Source: Deinandra increscens subsp. villosa (taxonomy: Eukaryota > Streptophyta > Magnoliopsida > Asterales > Asteraceae). From it: a stretch of 64,000 bases of DNA. A model generated the notes under the pieces. The model was not told the DNA's origin and made no database searches. It was given only the letters and a program-made list of their open reading frames with translations. Shown in pieces: positions 58,452 to 64,000 of this stretch. The position numbers were made by a program, and so were the translations under genes. Within the stretch, counting starts at the first letter, position 1; the number at the start of each line of letters is the position of its first letter. The DNA is taken from assembly GCA_039602395.1 (NCBI GenBank), contig JBCNJP010000010.1:29763414-29827413 (forward strand), in the 5' to 3' direction.

Positions 58452-59480
58452 ACTCTATCCCTCTTAAATTAGGTTTCGTCTTCGAAACCTGCTCAAACTG
58501 TGATTTAATCTCATTAATGAGATTCTCACATATTACCATTCTTACCCGGATTAATCCGGAACCTTTTCTATGCATCTAATGCATCCATGTAATATGAACC
58601 ATCTGGTTCGTAGGTTACGATTTTAACATCGCAACAAACTTTCTATGACAATCTGTTATCTACCTCTATTACCTATAAATGTAATACCTCAATTATTCTA
58701 TTCACGAAATCTTGTTCACAATTTGAATGTGAACCGCATTTCTATAACTAATCCTAACGAACAGTCTAGCTAACGATTTGAGAGAATACGTTTCTCAAAA
58801 TAAAGGAACTCTTCCTTTTATCAATCACATACTATCTAGGCGGTGTCATAACTCTTTAACTACGTATAGGGTAGCCTGATTATGAATTCCACCGGAATAT
58901 GCTTCGAAATTCCTAAAGTTGAAATTTATCGCGAAGCTTCTACCATTCTGTTTTAACTTTCTGCGTACGTTAAACATTTATCTGTATGCTACAAGATTTG
59001 AATAGTCCCTTAGTTACTCATTAGTAAGTGATACGTATTCATGAATGCTACTGACTCGTTTTCCACAGTGGCCCGTAATACCCACCTGTACGGGACTAAT
59101 CCTAGTGCCAGTTCTGATTGTACCTCAGGTGTATATATATAGGATGTACCGGCGGCGTATCCACCACACCCTTGATACAACTAGAGGCATACTATTACTA
59201 GTCTGGTGTAGGATGAAATTACTATTCTAACCACAAAGAAATCGGCATAATTCATGACTATCTATTACTTACTTAAATAACTAGTTTGGACATCCTACGT
59301 ACAATCTCGTTTAATGTTTGCATCTCTTGAGTGTAAACGCTACTGCTGCAATTTCCCACTTTACTAGGCCTAATCAGTAAGGATTGTACCGATGCCTGAG
59401 TTAATCCGTTTGCTACTTCCTTTCATGCCCACTATTGATTAGGATTCCAAAAGGAATTGACATCTTCTTAGTCAACCTAA
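58452..59480 (-). mobile_element. 3' interior of a degenerate Gypsy element related to the gag-only element
   Basis: Reverse-strand homology by eye to 40095-40905: GAGCAGGTTTCGAAGACGAA, GGTGGATACGCCGCCGGTAC and GGGCCACTGTGGAAAACGA are all present in order. No ORF. Confidence 0.7.
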
Positions 59481-59489
59481 TGGTGTTAC

Positions 59490-59890
59490 GATCCTTGGAA
59501 TGTTTTGGCGGCTTTAGACGTATTAACATATTCTCTTTCTTTTTCTGATCTTCTTTACCTTCTTCCAATGCTTCATGCATTCTTTACCATCATTGAGAGC
59601 TTTAGAACGTCATTTGTCAGCATGCTTAGTTGCGAGATTTCTGGGATAGAAGGAGCGTTCGTCATTCCAATCAACACTACTAATCATTTGTAATGATTAT
59701 TTTGCTTCCGAAAAGCCATTCTCTTACAGTTTCATTCTTACTCCTTTAGCTGGTGCTATTCTGATCTTAGATCATCTTTGGGGAATCGTCTTGCTCCTTG
59801 TAACTAGTTAGATGATTTGTTGATCCTTGACAAAGGATATCTGCTTTTCACCGACAACTTCTTTATCTTCTTGCAGTCTACATATATCCT
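59490..59890 (-). pseudogene. Gypsy reverse transcriptase relic
   Basis: On the minus strand the palm region can be followed in pieces: KKIKKLSVKSRYPLSRINK, then LQGARRFPKDDLRS with stops, then MTNAPS and LMVKNA-like pieces out to about 59490. Several stops, gaps and frame changes are present. The catalytic YxDD motif is not recognisable, so it is dead. It shows that the relatives of the gag-only element once carried pol. Confidence 0.6.
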
Positions 59891-60150
59891 TGGCTTCCGT
59901 CCGTCTTCTCGGAAGTTGCTGGAGCATCCTAAGATGAGATACTTGACCTAAAGAAATCTTCTTGCTTCAAATGCAGATAACTGGCACAATGCTTATTGCT
60001 TCTGGCGTTGCCCCTGGTGTTGCTTCTGAATAATTCATCCGAAAATTTGATACGTCACTGGTACTGTTTTGGTAAAAAATTCACAAAGGAATCTTGTGTT
60101 TCAAACTTAGAATGTGAGGTAGTGTGCTTGTCAATATGCTTGAAATGTAA
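59891..60150. other. Border region without a recognised gene
   Basis: A 92-codon plus-strand frame (59996-60274) crosses the border of the next element and matches nothing I know. Confidence 0.3.
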
Positions 60151-61039
60151 AGTTGAACACAAGGATGTAACGAGGGAAAAATCTAGGATCCTTCGAGTGG
60201 CCTCTAGGAATCCTAGCAAAAAAACCTCGGGAGCCGGCCTGAAGCTGCCTAGCAATTTTATTGATATGAAATAAAGAATTACAAGGGTTTTGGAGGTTTG
60301 ATCGATCGAGCTAAGTGTTACAAAGATAATATGCTATCAGAGCTAAAGTGTGAACGAGTTGTGTGTCCCTAATTCGATCGAATCCTCAATTATATAAAGA
60401 TTAAAAAAATAACAAACTGTCAGGGATTCCCGGGATCTTATCGCCCAACTAATATAGCCGTTAGAGCCACTTTCGTCCACTTGGTAACGATCTCATTCAG
60501 CTGGAACTTGAATCTCGGAGGTAGTTGATGACTTCAACTGTACCTGGTCAAGTAAACACGTGACAATTATAAGGGTTAGTCGAATAAAACAAATCAGGAT
60601 ACGTGAACGAGTGGGATTCCCAGACGGTAATAGGATTCCTGAACTATGTGAGCTTCCTGCGAGCATCCTAAAAATATACCCTCAACAATTACCCCTTGAA
60701 TTTCAATAGATGTGGATAAGCTCGACAACTGTTAAAATTCAAAAAGATCCATTTTTCACGGCGTTAACACGGTAATTATGGTTGGGATGTGTCTGATTTC
60801 TCGGCGTCTAAGTGATGTGATGTTTATCTTCACTTTTTTTTAATAGGAGATCATAATTTAGGATTTTCATCGTCTTCTTCTCAAAAACCTTTCAAGCTTC
60901 TCGGATATTCCAGGTCAGTCCTCCTTTCTCTTCTCAGTTTTCTTCTGATGTTTTGGCCATGGCCAAGAAAAATACATGATCTTCTTCTTCGCTAAGCTCT
61001 CCGGTAGTCGAGGATTTCCACGATCAGGGGTATGTTATC
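60151..61039 (+). mobile_element. LTR, leader and gag start of the same family as 2292-3400
   Basis: Contains CTCGGGAGCCGGC (about 60226-60239) matching 3193-3206 in reverse, and a CTCAACAATTACCCC border at about 60682 like the CAACAATTGCCCCC border at about 2795 on the minus strand. The ATG at 60959 (MAKKNT then a stop, SSSSLSSPVVEDFHD) corresponds to the gag start at 2588. It is cut by an LTR at 61040. Confidence 0.5.
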
Positions 61040-61656
61040 TGTTGGGATATACCCCCAAATGGCCTCCTCGAAGCCCTATGCCTCGGATAAGGGCCAAGGG
61101 CCCCTATAAGGGGGTCGCCCAGGCATAAGGGGCAGACCTTCTTGGTAAAAGGGATAAAGCATATATGTCGAATATCTAGCAGACACGAAGTACATGTTTG
61201 TACTACAAGGACGATGTAACATGTTAACTTAGTCACTAATTAAATGACCCGTGCCCCTTCGTCGGAGTCCTTCGCCCTTCGTTGTCCATACGTGCCCCTT
61301 CGTCGCAGTACTTTCCCCTTCGTCAGAATACTTGGCCAGGATTAAAGCTTAACCACTAAGCAAAAAGCTAGGCAGTGACAGCTCATGGACAACTAAGGAG
61401 GATATTCCCTATAAATAGGAGACCTCCTCCACTCTCCAAAGGAGGTGGAAAATGGGTTAGAAACCCCTTCTCTCTCTCTACACTCCCTCCCCAAAACCTT
61501 CTCCTGCATACACACACTTATGCACGGGGGAGACCCAACGATGGCGATGATGAAAACGGAACGGAATACGTTCATACGGATCTGAGCCGGAGGATCTCAC
61601 CCTCCGCACACTTGTCGCTACCAGAATACCACCCCCCGGGATTCTGGGACGCAACA
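61040..61656 (+). mobile_element. 5' LTR, 617 bp
   Basis: Starts TGTTGGGATATACCCCC and ends GATTCTGGGACGCAACA. TATA box CCTATAAATAGG is at about 61409-61420. Repeats of CCCCTTCGTCG lie in U3 (61253-61325). A primer-binding-type sequence follows. Confidence 0.8.
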
Positions 61657-61674
61657 TTGGCGCCATCCGTGGGA
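61657..61674 (+). other. Primer-binding-site-like motif TTGGCGCC
   Basis: TTGGCGCCATCCGTGGGA directly follows the LTR and is a variant of the TTGGCGCCGTCTGTGGGA found after many plant Gypsy LTRs of the Tat/Ogre side. Confidence 0.75.
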
Positions 61675-61681
61675 CCGAGAA

Positions 61682-61822
61682 ATGGCTTCATATTCTAACA
61701 ACATAAGGGCCAGATCCATATCCTTCCGTTCCAAGCCACGCTCGCGCATCTATATGAAGACAGAGACAACTTTTAGACGTCTCTATGAGGATCTAGAACA
61801 CATTTTTCAAGACATTTCTTGA
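61682..61822 (+). pseudogene. Short gag start of the TTGGCGCC element
   Basis: ATG at 61682 opens 46 codons (MASYSNNIRARSISFRSKPR..., basic) and stops. No domain is recognisable. At 62860-63110 a second basic frame (HLRRRDRKTGDTSSQ) could be a later part of the same Gag. Confidence 0.35.
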
Positions 61823-63440
61823 ACAAGTTCAGATCTGTTGTTAATTTCTTTTATGTAAAAGAAAAAGAAGAAGAAGAAGAAACAAAGAAGGTATGAGTAG
61901 ATCTGCCCAAGGATGTATTGATATATGAAGAGCTTTCTTCAAACTATTGAGATCCATAGATCTGGGGCATATTCACACATGAATCTTCTTTCGTAACCCT
62001 AACTAACAGGTTCCAGATTTCTCTTTTTATCCTGCTAAAATCATGCTATAATACATGCTATAATGAGTTGTTAGGTCTCTATAAAATCGTATGAGCATGA
62101 TAAAGGACATGAAAACCTGTTGGTAAAACTTCAAGATTGGGGTATTAGGCTTAAATAAAAGAAATGGAAACGACAACCAGGCATAATACCATTATTGCTT
62201 AACGTACAAAGACCTCAAGCATTGCTAAAATATACATGTATATTTTAAAAGCTTGGCTTTCGGCAGACACAATGAGATGTGGGTGTACGACCTGCTCATG
62301 AGAAAAGTCATATTTGACTTTTATAGACTTGAGGGTAGGACAAGGCTTTTTAAGATAAGTGTTATACGAATCCTCTGACATATGGTGTTCACCCTATGAA
62401 AAATGTACATATTACTATGCATGCGTACAAGCAAGGCAAGCCTGTGAGTCAAATGTCAAGAAACCTAATATATGAGGTATACACCTGAGATGATTTATGA
62501 ACCACATATTACCATAGGAAACTTTAATGGGGTCCACCATTGTGAATATCAAGATGACAGCTATATGTCTGTATAATTATATGATGTGGTCATCTCACCA
62601 AACAGCTAATAACAAATAGTATATCTCATATTTATTATGCTTATGTGTAAGATATAATGCATTGGGTACAATAAGACTATGCGAAGCTCATACGAGGGTT
62701 GAACAAAGTATGTATACCCGCCTTCTGCGTTAAACACAACGATCCTATATTGAATAAAGATGGCCTCAGTTGTATTAATTACCATAAAAATCATAGCAAA
62801 TGATGATGAAATAAACCATCATAAAGGCGGAGTTAGTGAGGAATTCCGAATTAGAGGAGAAAATAGAATTGGAAATCAGTGGCCATCGGCGAGACGTCAA
62901 TTGATGGGCCGAGGATTTTCATAAGTTCCCGGGAATTGCGCGACTAGAAGCGTTCCCGATCACTTGCGCCGTCGAGATCGTAAGACCGGAGATACTTCGT
63001 CTCAGCATTCCGGCGATAAACCCCATGCGAAGAACCAGCAGCGTAGCATGAAACGATCCATGGACGGCTGGACGCGGGGCATCGATGAAGCATTGTTGCT
63101 ATTACCATGAAGCCTTCATCTCGCTAAAGCAAACTCAAGGTCTCTGCCATATACATATCTCAAGTAGTAAATGTATATTTAAAGGATAGGCACAACGGGA
63201 TTGAAAAAATTAACATACAACATTTGTGAAGAAAAAAATACTACCTATATAGCACAGAGTACAAGCAGTTGTGGGCAAGTAGTAAGTACACATGTAGTGA
63301 GTATCTACAAAGACAGGGAAAGCAAAGACTAAAATATCTAAATGTTTAGTCTACCACAACACAAGAACTTGCTAACACCTAAAAAAGTATCAATATGCCA
63401 ACCTTATTGAGATTTGAGAGGACACAACAGTAGAGCATAC
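61823..63440. other. Degenerate retroelement interior, no recognised gene
   Basis: Only short frames, apart from the possible basic Gag piece at 62860-63110. AT-rich otherwise. Confidence 0.4.
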
Positions 63441-63932
63441 TGTCACGTCCCGCCTAAATCTGAATCACAATCATCGGGAACTAGAAAGTTTTATTTCCAA
63501 GACTTGAATAATCAAGGCTTTAGAAATCTCTAGAACGCGCTACATAAGTGGTTGCAATGAAAGGTTCTAGAACAATCTATAAAGCAATGAAAATTTCAAG
63601 AAGGTCCATGGAAATCTTCTAGATATTGTCATAGAAAAATCTAAGATATATGAAAGAATTATCTAGAATTCTAAGATATTGTGTATAGAAGAATCTAGAA
63701 TCCATCCAAGTAGTATAATATTTGTGATCACCCAAACACTCTTACAAGTGTTGTACACAACATTGTAAACATTATTGTAATCTTCTCTTCATAGTAATAC
63801 AAAGATATCTTTGTAACGAAAACTTGCAACTTCCGCTATAGTCGCTTTGAATCGTTACTAGTTTGGGTCAGAGGCTGAACTTAAATCAAGTCTAAGTGCC
63901 GCACGTGAGTCAAGAAGGATAACTCCGTGACA
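63441..63932 (+). mobile_element. 5' LTR, 492 bp, of an element running off the window
   Basis: Starts TGTCACGTCCCGCC and ends ATAACTCCGTGACA. Repeated TCTAGAA motifs occupy U3. It is followed by a perfect primer binding site and an ATG. Confidence 0.85.
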
Positions 63933-63934
63933 AG

Positions 63935-63947
63935 TGGTATCAGAGCC
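63935..63947 (+). other. Primer binding site, initiator tRNA-Met
   Basis: TGGTATCAGAGCC lies two bases after the LTR end. Confidence 0.95.
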
Positions 63948-63962
63948 AACTATTCATTTGGG

Positions 63963-64000
63963 ATGGCGACCGAAGCAAGCAACATTATATCTACCGAAGA
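63963..64000 (+). CDS. Start of a retrotransposon ORF, cut by the window edge
   Basis: ATG at 63963 opens MATEASNIISTE and continues past the window end. Position 16 bases after the primer binding site suggests the gag start, although this is unusually close. The family cannot be told. Confidence 0.45.
   Translation, partial: MATEASNIISTE

Overview
This window looks like a repeat-dense piece of a plant nuclear genome, with no intact host gene that I can recognise. The evidence for a plant is threefold: LTR retrotransposons primed by initiator tRNA-Met, a Tnp2-type CACTA transposon, Helitrons, and many AT-rich MITEs; an inserted mosaic of chloroplast DNA (rpoC2, psbI, trnS-GCU, psbB); and plant gene fragments (PERK-type kinase, GBF-type bZIP, ENTH domain). 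The style of the LTR families would suit Asteraceae, but that is a guess. One assembly gap (500 N) lies at 54284-54783.

Layout. 1-7060: old LTR retrotransposon debris, including a Gypsy-type LTR (697-2291) that cuts into the gag start of a second element (minus strand, 2292-3400). 7060-12234: a degenerate Copia-type element with a gag/coiled-coil/zinc-knuckle ORF but no visible pol. It ends in a polypurine tract that faces, across a 382-bp inverted LTR, a second mirrored polypurine tract. 12644 to at least 20600: a CACTA (En/Spm) transposon with subterminal repeats, a broken Tnp2 transposase gene on the minus strand and repeat arrays. 19385-24230: further broken transposon-type genes and a 151-bp tandem array. 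25323-26714: four MITEs separated by (TA)n tracts. 27500-31640: a possible RPA-like relic and a Copia gag on the minus strand.

33457-45026: one Copia LTR (minus strand) split by a complete young element, 34489-44710. This element has two nearly identical 3.79-kb LTRs, a 5-bp target duplication, a primer binding site, a polypurine tract and one intact 403-residue Gag ORF, but no protease, reverse transcriptase or integrase. It fits the gag-only non-autonomous (TR-GAG) class and is the clearest recently active unit here. A degenerate relative on the minus strand (58452-59935) keeps reverse transcriptase relics and the same 3' internal region, so it hints at the autonomous family.

45205-48029: more nested LTR pieces and a MITE. 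48081-48462: a complete small Helitron. Its 3' end faces, across a (TA)n tract, the 3' end of a second Helitron-like element that runs on the minus strand towards about 54280. That element carries at least four gene fragments in one orientation with splice sites kept. 54784-58451: a Gypsy LTR whose U3 is interrupted by the chloroplast mosaic (about 56140-57802). 60150-64000: three more retrotransposon 5' ends, the last running off the window.

Functionally the window is a record of nested transposition. The only element with all its cis signals and an intact ORF is the gag-only retrotransposon, which would need its enzymes supplied by a relative elsewhere.
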